Positions 33,086 to 41,339 of a stretch of DNA of 64,000 bases are shown here, piece after piece. The stretch is from contig NZ_CP021235.1 in assembly GCF_003585765.1 (NCBI RefSeq), forward strand, positions 3,968,001-4,032,000, read 5' to 3'. Source of the DNA: Pontibacter actiniarum (lineage in GTDB: Bacteria > Bacteroidota > Bacteroidia > Cytophagales > Hymenobacteraceae). The notes beneath the pieces were generated by a model. The model made no database searches. It saw nothing but the letters and a program-made list of their open reading frames with translations, and was not told where the DNA came from. Position 1 is the stretch's first letter; every line of letters begins with the position of its first letter. A program made the position numbers and the translations under genes.

Positions 33086-33760
33086 TTAACCGGCACAGCT
33101 AATTTGGCGGCGGCTCCCGGCCTTCCGGAGCAGCACTTCCTGGGCAGCAGGCGACAGGCCGAGGCTGCTAACCTCGTGCAGAAGCTGCTCTTTGGACCCG
33201 TACCCGTAGAGGTAGCCGTTTACGCGTGCTGCAGCTGTCGTGTTTAGCAAATCCTCCGTCTCCGGGTACAGCTCCTGAAGCTCCCCCAGGATGTCCGGCT
33301 GCCGCTGCAGTTTGTACTTCTGGTGCCGTACTTCTGCCAGGAAAAACTCTTTGAAGGGATAAATGGCAGTATAAACCTGTTGGGCCTTGTTTGCCTCCAG
33401 TTGCCTTTTGTGCTCCCAGGCCAACGCTTCCTGCGCCGGGGTGTGGTAAAAAACGGCAGAGGTGTACTGCCGCTTCCAGGGTGGCTTTGTGGGGTTATGG
33501 TTGGCGAAGAAAACGTGCAGGAGGTCAGCGTAAGAGATTTCGCCGGGGTTAAAATCCAACTGCAGGGTTTCCATATGATCTGCCAGCGCCCAGTAGGTGG
33601 GGGTTGCAGTGGTGCCGCCGGCGTAGCCCACCCTTGTACGCACGACACCTGCCATGGCACCAAACAGGGCATCGGGGCTCCAGAAGCAGCCCATTGCAAA
33701 CGTGGCTGCCTCGGTAGCTACAGCTGCGGGAAAGATACTGGCCTCGGGTTTAGAACTCAT
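33086..33760 (-). CDS. Divergent MsrA-like peptide-methionine (S)-S-oxide reductase
   Basis: The 224-residue protein has the MsrA active-site motif MGCFW (Cys25), 'RVGYAGGTTATPTY' and 'DHMETLQLDFNPGEISYADLL', which identify the MsrA fold. It departs from canonical MsrA at usually fixed places: 'KRQYTSAVFYH' replaces the usual 'GTQYRS', and 'RHQKYKLQ' replaces 'NYHQNY'. A C-terminal extension of about 60 residues is also present. It reduces methionine-S-sulfoxide if active. It is encoded on the opposite strand from the other three msr genes, back to back with the canonical msrA. Confidence 0.8.
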   Translation of the reverse strand: MSSKPEASIFPAAVATEAATFAMGCFWSPDALFGAMAGVVRTRVGYAGGTTATPTYWALADHMETLQLDFNPGEISYADLLHVFFANHNPTKPPWKRQYTSAVFYHTPAQEALAWEHKRQLEANKAQQVYTAIYPFKEFFLAEVRHQKYKLQRQPDILGELQELYPETEDLLNTTAAARVNGYLYGYGSKEQLLHEVSSLGLSPAAQEVLLRKAGSRRQISCAG

Positions 33761-33874
33761 TTATACCTTGGGATTATACTTTTCTGCTTCATTCGCTTTA
33801 GCTTAGTGCAGGAGCCGGCAAAGTATAACTAGGCCGGGCTGCCGCACCGTATACTTAATTTAACCTGGTACACC

Positions 33875-33882
33875 TAGCTTTG
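33875..33882 (+). promoter_or_regulatory. Bacteroidetes -7 element upstream of msrA
   Basis: TAGCTTTG matches TAnnTTTG exactly, 45 bases upstream of the msrA ATG. The expected -33 TTTG is not clear. Confidence 0.45.
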
Positions 33883-33927
33883 TTGCGCAGGCAACGGGGC
33901 TGCTGTACTTTAAAACGATACAGATAC

Positions 33928-34473
33928 ATGGAAATAGCAACATTCGGCAACGGGTGCTTCTGGTGTACAGAAGCCATCTTTCAGGATTTGAACGGGGTGG
34001 AGAAGGTGGTTTCGGGCTATGCCGGTGGCCAGGTAGAGGACCCTACTTACAAGCAGGTGTGCTCCGGCTCCACAGGGCATGCAGAGGTACTCCAGATTTC
34101 CTACGACCCGCAGGTTATCAGCTATGCGGAGCTGCTGGAGATCTTCTGGAAGACCCACGACCCTACCACGCTCAACCGCCAGGGGAACGATGTGGGGACG
34201 CAGTACCGCTCCGTTATCTTCTACCATAACGAGGAGCAAAAGCAACTGGCCGAGAAGTACAAGCAGGAACTGGATGCCTCCGGTGCCTTCCCCGATCCCA
34301 TCGTGACGACCATAGAGCCGATGACCAAGTTCTGGCCAGCCGAAAACTATCACCAGAACTACTTTAACACGCACGGCGAGGAGCCCTACTGCCGGTTTCT
34401 GATTCGCCCGAAAGTGGAGAAGTTCAGACAGGTGTTTAAGCACAAGCTAAAGGCTGAGCACAGCGGCAGCTAG
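33928..34473 (+). CDS. msrA: Peptide-methionine (S)-S-oxide reductase MsrA
   Basis: The 181-residue protein is a canonical MsrA: 'GNGCFWCTEAIF' with catalytic Cys10, 'GYAGGQVEDPTYKQVCSGSTGHAEV', 'DVGTQYRSVIFYH' and 'FWPAENYHQNYF'. It reduces methionine-S-sulfoxide in proteins. The start is the ATG at 33928 (MEIATFGNG); the frame to 33880 adds unconserved residues. It completes a cluster of two MsrB-type and two MsrA-type genes and has its own -7 promoter element. Confidence 0.93.
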   Translation: MEIATFGNGCFWCTEAIFQDLNGVEKVVSGYAGGQVEDPTYKQVCSGSTGHAEVLQISYDPQVISYAELLEIFWKTHDPTTLNRQGNDVGTQYRSVIFYHNEEQKQLAEKYKQELDASGAFPDPIVTTIEPMTKFWPAENYHQNYFNTHGEEPYCRFLIRPKVEKFRQVFKHKLKAEHSGS

Positions 34474-34634
34474 CGCTGCCGCCGCTGTACTGTTTTACCC
34501 CTGTGGCAGCACCGGGAGCGGTACTTTGTTTGCTGCCAGGTTGGCGCCCGCTGGAGGCACAGGCTGTTGCTTTAACTCCAGCGGCCCTGCACAAGTATAA
34601 CCCGGGCAAAACTCCGACTAACTTCTGATATCCC

Positions 34635-35033
34635 TTGCGCACCTACTTCAAGAAACGCTACAACAGCTTTAAGTTTGCCTTCCAGGGCCTTGTCTCCGCC
34701 GTCAGGTCAGAGCCGCACATGCGCCTGCACCTGCTTTCGGCAGTCGGTGTGGCGGCGGCCGGCTTTGCCTTCGGCATCACCAAAACGGAGTGGTGCCTGG
34801 TGGTGGGGTGCATCGGGCTGGTGGTAACGGCAGAGGTGCTCAACACGGCCATCGAAACGGTGGTGAACCTGGTGTCCCCGGAGTTTCACCCGCTGGCAGG
34901 CAGGGCAAAGGACCTGGCAGCCGCTGCCGTGCTGATAGCCGCTATTGCGGCGGCAATTGTAGGCCTCATCGTTTTCCTGCCTTACGTTCTGTCTTTTGCC
35001 GAACTGTACTTCGGGGCCGAAACCACAGTGTAA
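34635..35033 (+). CDS. dgkA: Diacylglycerol/undecaprenol kinase (DgkA family)
   Basis: The 132-residue protein has three membrane helices and the DgkA family signature 'AEVLNTAIETVVNLVSPEFHPLAGRAKDLAAAAVL', with the conserved Glu, Asn and Asp residues of the active site. Enzymes of this group phosphorylate diacylglycerol or undecaprenol in the inner membrane to recycle lipid carriers. The start is a TTG at 34635: an in-frame TGA lies at 34626, so no upstream start is possible, and the N-terminus 'TYFKKRYNSFKFAFQGL' fits the family. Confidence 0.87.
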   Translation: MRTYFKKRYNSFKFAFQGLVSAVRSEPHMRLHLLSAVGVAAAGFAFGITKTEWCLVVGCIGLVVTAEVLNTAIETVVNLVSPEFHPLAGRAKDLAAAAVLIAAIAAAIVGLIVFLPYVLSFAELYFGAETTV

Positions 35034-35105
35034 CGGTTAAGCGGCGACAGTACTGGTCGGGAGAAAAAGATGTTTTAAACCTCAAATTGCCTAAATTGCA
35101 CCCGT

Positions 35106-35510
35106 ATGAACAAAGAGCAACAGGCACCCTCCTTCAGAAGCAGCCTCTGGGCAGTAGCCTTTAGTGCCTGCCTGGCTGTAGCGGGTTGCAAACCTGCCGA
35201 CACAACGGCAAGCACCGCCACTGCTGCACAGGCACACCCGGACTGGCTAACCAAGCTGATCGGGGAGCTGGAGCTGGAGATGCCAGCCAATCCGCCGGCC
35301 AGAATTTACAGCTATACTTATAACGGCCAGCAAGTATACTTCCTCACCGGCAGGTGCTGCGATGTGCCCAGCAAGCTGTACGATGCCCAAGGCAACGTGC
35401 TGTGCGAGCCGGACGGAGGCATAACGGGTAGGGGAGACGGCCGCTGCACCGATTTTTTTGAGCAACGCCAGAATGAAACCATAGTTTGGGAAGATAAAAG
35501 AAAAAGCTAA
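35106..35510 (+). CDS. DUF6970-like lipoprotein
   Basis: The 134-residue protein has a lipoprotein signal (hydrophobic WAVAFSACLAVAG|CK, lipobox Cys at about 28). A compact domain follows, 'WLTKLIGELE...PPARIYSYTYNGQQVYFLTGRCCDVPSKLYDAQGN', then 'GDGRCTDFFEQR', with three cysteines that may form disulfides. This resembles the DUF6970 family of Bacteroidetes secreted proteins; function unknown. The DinB gene begins 5 bases after the stop, so they are probably co-transcribed. Confidence 0.75.
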   Translation: MNKEQQAPSFRSSLWAVAFSACLAVAGCKPADTTASTATAAQAHPDWLTKLIGELELEMPANPPARIYSYTYNGQQVYFLTGRCCDVPSKLYDAQGNVLCEPDGGITGRGDGRCTDFFEQRQNETIVWEDKRKS

Positions 35511-35515
35511 CACAC

Positions 35516-35992
35516 ATGACCGGAAACGACGTACTGAAGAACCTATCAGAATATAACATCTGGGCAAACAAAACCATGCTGGATGTATTCAGCAGCCTGC
35601 CTGAGGTACCTGCCAACGCGCTGCGCCTGCAAAGCCACGCCCTAAACGCGCAGGCCATCTGGATTGCTCGCATTACCGGCACCGAAAGCCCTGTGAAAGT
35701 ATGGCAGGAGCACAACCTGGAGGAGCTGAAGAAACTGCACGAAAGTGCTTCCTACAGAATCGCGGAGCTGGTGGCCAACGCAGACGAAGCAGAGTTCAAC
35801 CGCCTCATCGACTACACTAACAGCCAGGGGCACAAGTACAGCACGCGCGTACTCGATATCCTGACGCACGCCTTTAACCACGCCACCTACCACCGCGCAC
35901 AGGTTGCCACCGACCTGCGCAAAAACGGCCATACCCCTCCCAACACAGATTACGTTACCTACGTGCGTGAGCTGATGGGCCAGGTATACTAG
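35516..35992 (+). CDS. DinB family protein
   Basis: The 158-residue protein is a four-helix-bundle DinB/DfrB-type protein. It has an N-terminal 'YNIWANKTMLDVF', and the metal-binding His set in 'HAFNHATYHRAQV' (H118, H122, H126) with a further His in the second helix (about residue 42). Such proteins bind divalent metal; some act as thiol-dependent transferases such as bacillithiol S-transferases. No pathway partner is adjacent apart from the lipoprotein upstream. A perfect 20-bp terminator follows. Confidence 0.87.
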   Translation: MTGNDVLKNLSEYNIWANKTMLDVFSSLPEVPANALRLQSHALNAQAIWIARITGTESPVKVWQEHNLEELKKLHESASYRIAELVANADEAEFNRLIDYTNSQGHKYSTRVLDILTHAFNHATYHRAQVATDLRKNGHTPPNTDYVTYVRELMGQVY

Positions 35993-36039
35993 GTATTTGA
36001 CGAAAGAACTCCTTGATGAAGGAGAAAGGACAAAAGAGA

Positions 36040-36084
36040 AAAATAAAAGAGGGCTCTTCTTTGAGAAGAGCCCTCTTTTATTTT
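36040..36084. terminator. Perfect 20-bp bidirectional terminator
   Basis: Arms 36040-36059 and 36065-36084 are perfectly complementary over 20 bp, with a GAGGGCTCTTC core, flanking A and T tracts and a 5-nt loop. It separates convergent DinB and DUF4382 genes and can act in both directions. Confidence 0.9.
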
Positions 36085-36150
36085 ATGGCAGAATTTCAAC
36101 GTGTTCTACAAAGCCAAGTTTCTTTGTCTATTAGTCCTTTGCCAAAGGCA

Positions 36151-36942
36151 CTACTCCTGTGGCAGCTCCACCACGCCTAAGTCTTTGATCTGGTCCTGCG
36201 ACACGCTTACGTTCTCCACCGTTTTGTTGTGCAGGTCGCCCTCGGTGTAGAACTTAACGGTATACGTACCCGCCGGAACGCCCTTGATCAGGAAATCGCC
36301 GTTTTCGTTGGCGTACCCGCCGATGGTGTCGTTGGCAGCTGAGATAACGTAGATGCCGGGCTTGTATGCAGCAGGGGTTACCTGGCCTTTAATGCCTCCG
36401 GCAATCGCCTTGGTAATGGTGCGTACCACCGGCTTCAGGTTATAGCCACCGTTGCCCTTCGGCACCACAGATTTGGCTGCATCAAAGTCGAGCAGCACCA
36501 TGTAGGTTACATCATCCTCCAGGTCGGCATTCAGTTGCAGCTTTACGCCTGAGGTTTGGCCGCTTGGTGTTTTCAGCTTCACCTCCGTGCCGTCTTTCAG
36601 CACCACAGAGTTATCGTCGCCAAGTATAAGCCGGATCTGGGAAATGCGGCCCACAGGCAGCTCTGCACTGGCTAGCAGCGTGTCGCGGCCGTTGGCAAAG
36701 TCCAGCAGGTTGTATACCCCCGGGTGAATCTCATCCAGCGTTATCCAGCCGTTTTCCTCATCGCCATCGCCTTTGTGCACCTGCACCGATTCGATCTCAA
36801 CGTTAACCTTGGCATAGTCGCCCGGCGCGTCGGTCATGCGTACTTCCATACGGGCTGTGCCGTCGCTATCACTGTCGCTGTCGCAAGAGCTGAACCCCAT
36901 CAGCCCGCTCAGCAGCAAAGGGAAAAAATACTTTTTCTTCAT
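36151..36942 (-). CDS. DUF4382 domain lipoprotein
   Basis: The protein of about 263 residues starts at ATG 36942 with a lipoprotein signal (MKKKYFFPLLLSGLMGFSS|C) and an Asp/Ser-rich linker (DSDSDSD). A DUF4382 domain follows: 'ARMEVRMTDAPGDYAKVNVEIESVQVH', 'YNLLDFANGRDTLLASAELPVGRISQIRLIL'. The C-terminal part looks like a carboxypeptidase-regulatory beta fold ('GGIKGQVTPAAYKPGIYVI', 'DFLIKGVPAGTYTVKF'). This is a common exported Bacteroidetes protein of unknown function, probably on the outer membrane. Confidence 0.85.
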   Translation of the reverse strand: MKKKYFFPLLLSGLMGFSSCDSDSDSDGTARMEVRMTDAPGDYAKVNVEIESVQVHKGDGDEENGWITLDEIHPGVYNLLDFANGRDTLLASAELPVGRISQIRLILGDDNSVVLKDGTEVKLKTPSGQTSGVKLQLNADLEDDVTYMVLLDFDAAKSVVPKGNGGYNLKPVVRTITKAIAGGIKGQVTPAAYKPGIYVISAANDTIGGYANENGDFLIKGVPAGTYTVKFYTEGDLHNKTVENVSVSQDQIKDLGVVELPQE

Positions 36943-37033
36943 AAGTAATTGCACTAGTTAAACACACTATGCTTAAAGGAAAGCTCCTTTTACAGACCTA
37001 AACGGAGGAAAGTTGCACTTTAATATATAGTGA

Positions 37034-37075
37034 ACAAAAAATAAACCCCAGCAGAAGAAATTCTTCTGCTGGGGT
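37034..37075 (-). terminator. Rho-independent terminator after the AsmA gene
   Basis: CCCCAGCAGAAGAA (37046-37059) pairs with TTCTTCTGCTGGGG (37061-37074), a perfect 14-bp stem. On the minus strand TTTATTTTTTG follows. It is 42 bases beyond the stop of the gene at 37117. Confidence 0.9.
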
Positions 37076-37116
37076 CAGGGCAACGCCCGCAGGCAGGGCA
37101 GGCTTGCGGGTGTCGC

Positions 37117-40100
37117 CTATTGATTTTTAGTTGTGTCCGGCTGCGCGGCAGGTTTGGTCAGGCCCTTCAGAAAGCCCCCCACTTTATCGGCGGCCTGTTT
37201 CTTTATCTGCTGCTCTGCCTCCAGGCGCTTCTTCTCCAGCTCTTGACGCGCCCTCTGCTCTGCCTCCAGCTTCTTTCGGTTCAGCTCGGCCTGCACGCTA
37301 TCCTGCAGCTGCTGCTTCCGCTCTGCCGCCTCCTGCTTCACCACGTTCAGTTTGTCTTCTACCACCGTCTTCACAATGTCGGTTGCCTTTTCTTTTACAG
37401 AGCCGCCAGCCAGGGATATTCTAGGGTTGCTGTAGGTTCCCTCCACGTTCAGCTTCAGGGTAACGCGCTCAGTGTTACCCAGGCTCTGGCCGCCCAGCAG
37501 GTTCGTTAAGCTGGCATTCAGTTGCTGGCCTACCTTTCCGGTCGGCACGTTTAGCGCGGTTACATAGTCTATGCTGCCGTCTGCCGCCGTGCTGCCGCCC
37601 ACCGTCATACCCATGTTTCCGACGTTCATGTCAAAAGGCTTCACCACCAGCTTTCCGTCCACAATCTCCGCGTCTATCACCTTGTTCTCCACCACAAAGC
37701 TGCGGAGCTCTTCAAAGTTGGTCAGGTTGCTGATCTTCTCTACAATCGGCACATCGCGCACAGCGGCCCGCAGCACCTTAATAACACCGGTACCGTCCAA
37801 GGTCTGGAAGACCGGCACCATGTCTTGCCCAAGCTCACCGGCAAAGGCAAAGTTGGTAGAGAACTTACCCTCCAGCACTTTGGCGATAGGAGCGAAGGCC
37901 TGCACCGTGTTAAAGGCGCTGAAAGCCTCTTTAAACCCGAGGTTCTGGATATCCAGCTTCATGTCGAAAAGCGGGCGCAGCAGGTCCTGCGTGTTATAGC
38001 TTCCGCTGGTGGCAAAGGTACCGCCCAGCGTATTGAAGGTTACTTTATTCAGCCTGGCCACCTTGTCCTTCACCTGCACCTGGCCGCTCACGTTGTTGAG
38101 CTTGAGGTTAGAGTACAGCACCTGCTTGGCATCGATATTCATGGTCACGTCCATGTTGGCAGGCACCTCCACCACACCTTCTGTAGATGCATCCGCAGGG
38201 GCTCCCTCATCATCCACCATCCATTCGTTCACATCGAAGCGGTTGGAGCTGATGTTGAAGTTGCCGCGCAGCGACTGGTTATCGGCCAGGGCATAGCCCA
38301 GGTAGTTCGACACAGAGCCGCTAGCCGCGAAATCGCTCTTGCCCAGGTAGCCGTTCATGTTCTGCAGGTTAATGCGCTCGTTGTTAAAGTTGGCGTTGGC
38401 GCTGGAGATCTTCATCCCCTGCGGCAGCTCCTCGCTCACGAAGTGGAGGTCATTGATGGCCATGGTACCGTTTGCCGTGATGTTGTTGTACTTCTCAGCC
38501 TCCACATCGCTCAACTTACCTTTCGCAGCGATGTCGGCTTTAATACGGCCGGACACCGTCATGCCTTCCTGCGGGAAGATCTTCGTTAGCTTTGTCAGGT
38601 CCAGGATACCCTTGATGCGGCCGTCGAAAGCAGGTTTGTCTACCCCCACAATCAACATACGGCCCTCCAGCGGCTCCCCATCCAGGCTCATGTTAAAGCG
38701 CTCCACGTTGATGCGGGTGTCGTCGGTGTTGCCGGTGGTGTTAACCACATTGGTTACCATGTTCAGGTTCTGAATAGGCGCCGGAAAATCTTTGGACTTG
38801 ATGTAGCCGTTGATCAGGTTCAGGTCCGCGTCGATGACCGGCATGCGCGATTCGGAGTAGGTGCCTTTGGCGTCTGCATCCACTTTCAGCAGTCCGCGCA
38901 GCGTCAAGCCCTCAATCGGGTACACCTTCGTCAGTTCGGCCAGGTCCACGTTGGCCTTCACGTTGCCGTCCACCTGCATCACATCCAGGCCATTGATCAG
39001 GACCCTGGCATCGATCGGGTTCTTGCCCAGATCCACGTGGAACTGGCGCACGGCGATGTTGGTGTTTTGCGGTGTGCCGTCTTTGCTCACCACACTCATA
39101 TCCACGTTAATGTTGCGGGCCGCCTCCGGCAGGTCCGGGTACTTGAACATACCCTCCGCTATCTTCAGGTCCACACCATAGCCGGGCATCAGGGTGTCGA
39201 TCATGCGGCCCTTCAAGAAGCCGTCGAAGCTCAGCTTGCCCGCTGTTTTAATATCCTCAAACTGCTCACTGTACATACCCGGCACCACCGACAGCACATT
39301 TCGGAAATCTGTTTCGGTAGCGCTGAAGGTCAGGTCAAAGTCAATGGCCTCCTCCGGCATCAGGATAGTACCGTCGAACTTAAACGGAAAGGCATTTACC
39401 CGGATGTTGTTGTCCTTGAAAGTATAAAGCGATTTCTCCAGGTCTATGGCCATGGTCACATCGGCGTCCAGCTTGGCGTTCTCGAGGTAGTTCACCCCGT
39501 CAAAGGTCACCGTCACGCGGTCTGAGGTCGTCTCCGACACCATGTCGAACACATCCTGCTCAAAGTCACCGCTGCCGGTATGCTGCACGTTGTAGGCGGC
39601 AAAGCCAAACGGAATGCTCAGGTCGTCGTAAAAGATGGTGCCGTTGTTGACCTCCCAGCCTTTAATGGCCATGTTGAAGTCTGAGGCGGCGGTATCAGCC
39701 GCTGTAGCGGCCGTGGTGTCTTCTATAAAGATATCCCAGTTGGCCTTGCCGCTTTTCAGCACCAGGAGCCGGATTACGGGCTCTTCCAGTTCGATGGAGT
39801 TTACCTTTACCTCATCCCCGAAAACGCTGAAAAGGTTTAGCCCCATGCGGAAGGAGGGGATCTTGGCCAGCGTGTCGGTAGCGAAGGAATCCTGCCCTAT
39901 CACCGTGAGGTTCTCCACGCCCAGCGAAAGGTTCGGGAAGTTGCGCAGCAGCGAGAGGCTCACATCTTCTGTTTTGTATAAAACTTTGGCATTGATATTT
40001 TTTGCGATCTCTTTGTCTAGGGCCTGCTTGATTTTATCTTTGAAAAGAAGCGGCACCAGCGCCGCTGCGGCAAACAGCAGGGCCAGGAAGATAAAAAAGC

Positions 40101-40119
40101 CTATGACTACTTTTTTCAT
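37117..40119 (-). CDS. AsmA family protein (1000 aa)
   Basis: An N-terminal membrane anchor (VVIGFFIFLALLFAAAALVPLLF, residues 4-26) precedes the AsmA N-terminal region ('LSLGVENLTVIGQDSFATDTLAKIPSFRM'). A long series of beta-strand repeats follows, of the kind forming the hydrophobic groove of AsmA/TamB/YhdP-type bridge proteins. The AsmA C-terminal region includes 'DKVARLNKVTFNTLGGTFATSGSYN'. The last 110 residues are a highly charged K/E/Q helix (RKKLEAEQRARQELEKK), probably coiled coil. AsmA-like proteins are proposed to move phospholipids to the outer membrane. The length of exactly 1000 residues is in the normal range for Bacteroidetes. Confidence 0.88.
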   Translation of the reverse strand: MKKVVIGFFIFLALLFAAAALVPLLFKDKIKQALDKEIAKNINAKVLYKTEDVSLSLLRNFPNLSLGVENLTVIGQDSFATDTLAKIPSFRMGLNLFSVFGDEVKVNSIELEEPVIRLLVLKSGKANWDIFIEDTTAATAADTAASDFNMAIKGWEVNNGTIFYDDLSIPFGFAAYNVQHTGSGDFEQDVFDMVSETTSDRVTVTFDGVNYLENAKLDADVTMAIDLEKSLYTFKDNNIRVNAFPFKFDGTILMPEEAIDFDLTFSATETDFRNVLSVVPGMYSEQFEDIKTAGKLSFDGFLKGRMIDTLMPGYGVDLKIAEGMFKYPDLPEAARNINVDMSVVSKDGTPQNTNIAVRQFHVDLGKNPIDARVLINGLDVMQVDGNVKANVDLAELTKVYPIEGLTLRGLLKVDADAKGTYSESRMPVIDADLNLINGYIKSKDFPAPIQNLNMVTNVVNTTGNTDDTRINVERFNMSLDGEPLEGRMLIVGVDKPAFDGRIKGILDLTKLTKIFPQEGMTVSGRIKADIAAKGKLSDVEAEKYNNITANGTMAINDLHFVSEELPQGMKISSANANFNNERINLQNMNGYLGKSDFAASGSVSNYLGYALADNQSLRGNFNISSNRFDVNEWMVDDEGAPADASTEGVVEVPANMDVTMNIDAKQVLYSNLKLNNVSGQVQVKDKVARLNKVTFNTLGGTFATSGSYNTQDLLRPLFDMKLDIQNLGFKEAFSAFNTVQAFAPIAKVLEGKFSTNFAFAGELGQDMVPVFQTLDGTGVIKVLRAAVRDVPIVEKISNLTNFEELRSFVVENKVIDAEIVDGKLVVKPFDMNVGNMGMTVGGSTAADGSIDYVTALNVPTGKVGQQLNASLTNLLGGQSLGNTERVTLKLNVEGTYSNPRISLAGGSVKEKATDIVKTVVEDKLNVVKQEAAERKQQLQDSVQAELNRKKLEAEQRARQELEKKRLEAEQQIKKQAADKVGGFLKGLTKPAAQPDTTKNQ

Positions 40120-40256
40120 GTTTTGTGGCAGTAGTTTGGGTGTTGAAATTGATACTATAGCTAAACTAGTTAATTTATAGCTAAAACCGTGCTAATTACG
40201 TTTAGCTTTTAATTTGTACATACTTTAACTGTAGCGCGAAGAATAGATTGCACAGC

Positions 40257-41276
40257 ATGGGCAGAGGTTTAAAGAAATTATTTTTGTTGTACATCGCCTG
40301 CCTGAGCGCCTGCTGTGCCGCCGCGCAGGATGTGCAGTATACGCAGCAGTACGCAAACCGCCTGTACCTGAACCCCGCCTTTGCCGGCATCAACAGTGGC
40401 TGGAGCGTAGCGCTCTCGCACCGGAAGCAGTGGCCCGCCCTCAACGGCTCCTTCATCACCAACTCCCTTGCGGCAGACCTCCGCATACCTGATTCGAAAA
40501 GTGCAATTAGCCTACTGCTGCAGCAGGACCGCACCGGCATCGGAGGACTACAAAAACTACAGGGCAGCCTCGCCTACGCCTACCATACGAACATCAGCAG
40601 CAGTTGGTCGGCCTCCGCGGGCCTGCAGGCAAGCGTGGCGTCGCTCCGGGTAAACTACGGCAACCTGGTCTTCGGCGATCAGCTTTCCGACAACGGCATG
40701 GTGGCCGTAACCTCGGCAGAAGTAAATCAGTTTCAGCCAAATACTTATGTGGATTTCACGGTAGGCGGCCTCGTGTACTCCGACCAGTTCTGGGCCGGCC
40801 TAACGGCGGCACACCTGAACAAACCCTCCTACGGCTTCGGTGAGCAAACGGAGCTGCCCCTGCGCTTTACGGCCATTGCAGGCTATAAATTTTACGCCAG
40901 GTCATACGTAGAGCAGGGAAATCTGTTTGAACTGAGCTTTTCTCCCACCGCCACCTACATACATCAGCAAAGTTCTAAAAGATTAGATTTAGGGCTGTAT
41001 ACTAATTACACACCGCTTACGTTAGGTTTTATATACAAAGGAGTACCCGTCATCGGGGGAACTAACCAAGACCAATCCTTGTCAGTAATAGCAGGCCTGC
41101 AGCTAAAGCAGCTAAAGGTGGGCTTTAGCCATGATGTTGGCCTGAAAGGGTTGAGCAGGGAAGTAGGCGGAACAAACGAAATTTCACTCATTTTTGAACG
41201 CAGGGCTATTAACAATTTGTTTAGAAGCCGCTTAAGCGACAAATTTAACAGAAACATTGTTTGTCCGGCATTCTAA
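40257..41276 (+). CDS. Type IX secretion system membrane protein, PorP/SprF family
   Basis: The 339-residue protein has a signal peptide (LKKLFLLYIACLSACCAAA|QD), then the family start 'DVQYTQQYANRLYLNPAFAGI', 'LSHRKQWPALNGSF' and a beta-barrel-like series of strands to the C-terminus. PorP/SprF proteins are outer-membrane partners of T9SS and gliding. I chose the ATG at 40257 (MGRGLKKL) over an upstream TTG at 40248. gldJ follows 63 bases downstream in the same direction, a common T9SS pairing. It may be one of several paralogues, so I give no gene symbol. Confidence 0.9.
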   Translation: MGRGLKKLFLLYIACLSACCAAAQDVQYTQQYANRLYLNPAFAGINSGWSVALSHRKQWPALNGSFITNSLAADLRIPDSKSAISLLLQQDRTGIGGLQKLQGSLAYAYHTNISSSWSASAGLQASVASLRVNYGNLVFGDQLSDNGMVAVTSAEVNQFQPNTYVDFTVGGLVYSDQFWAGLTAAHLNKPSYGFGEQTELPLRFTAIAGYKFYARSYVEQGNLFELSFSPTATYIHQQSSKRLDLGLYTNYTPLTLGFIYKGVPVIGGTNQDQSLSVIAGLQLKQLKVGFSHDVGLKGLSREVGGTNEISLIFERRAINNLFRSRLSDKFNRNIVCPAF

Positions 41277-41339
41277 TATTATTTATAATTGCACATTAAT
41301 CTACGTTACAAGAACCTTATCTTAATTGGTTACTATTTT

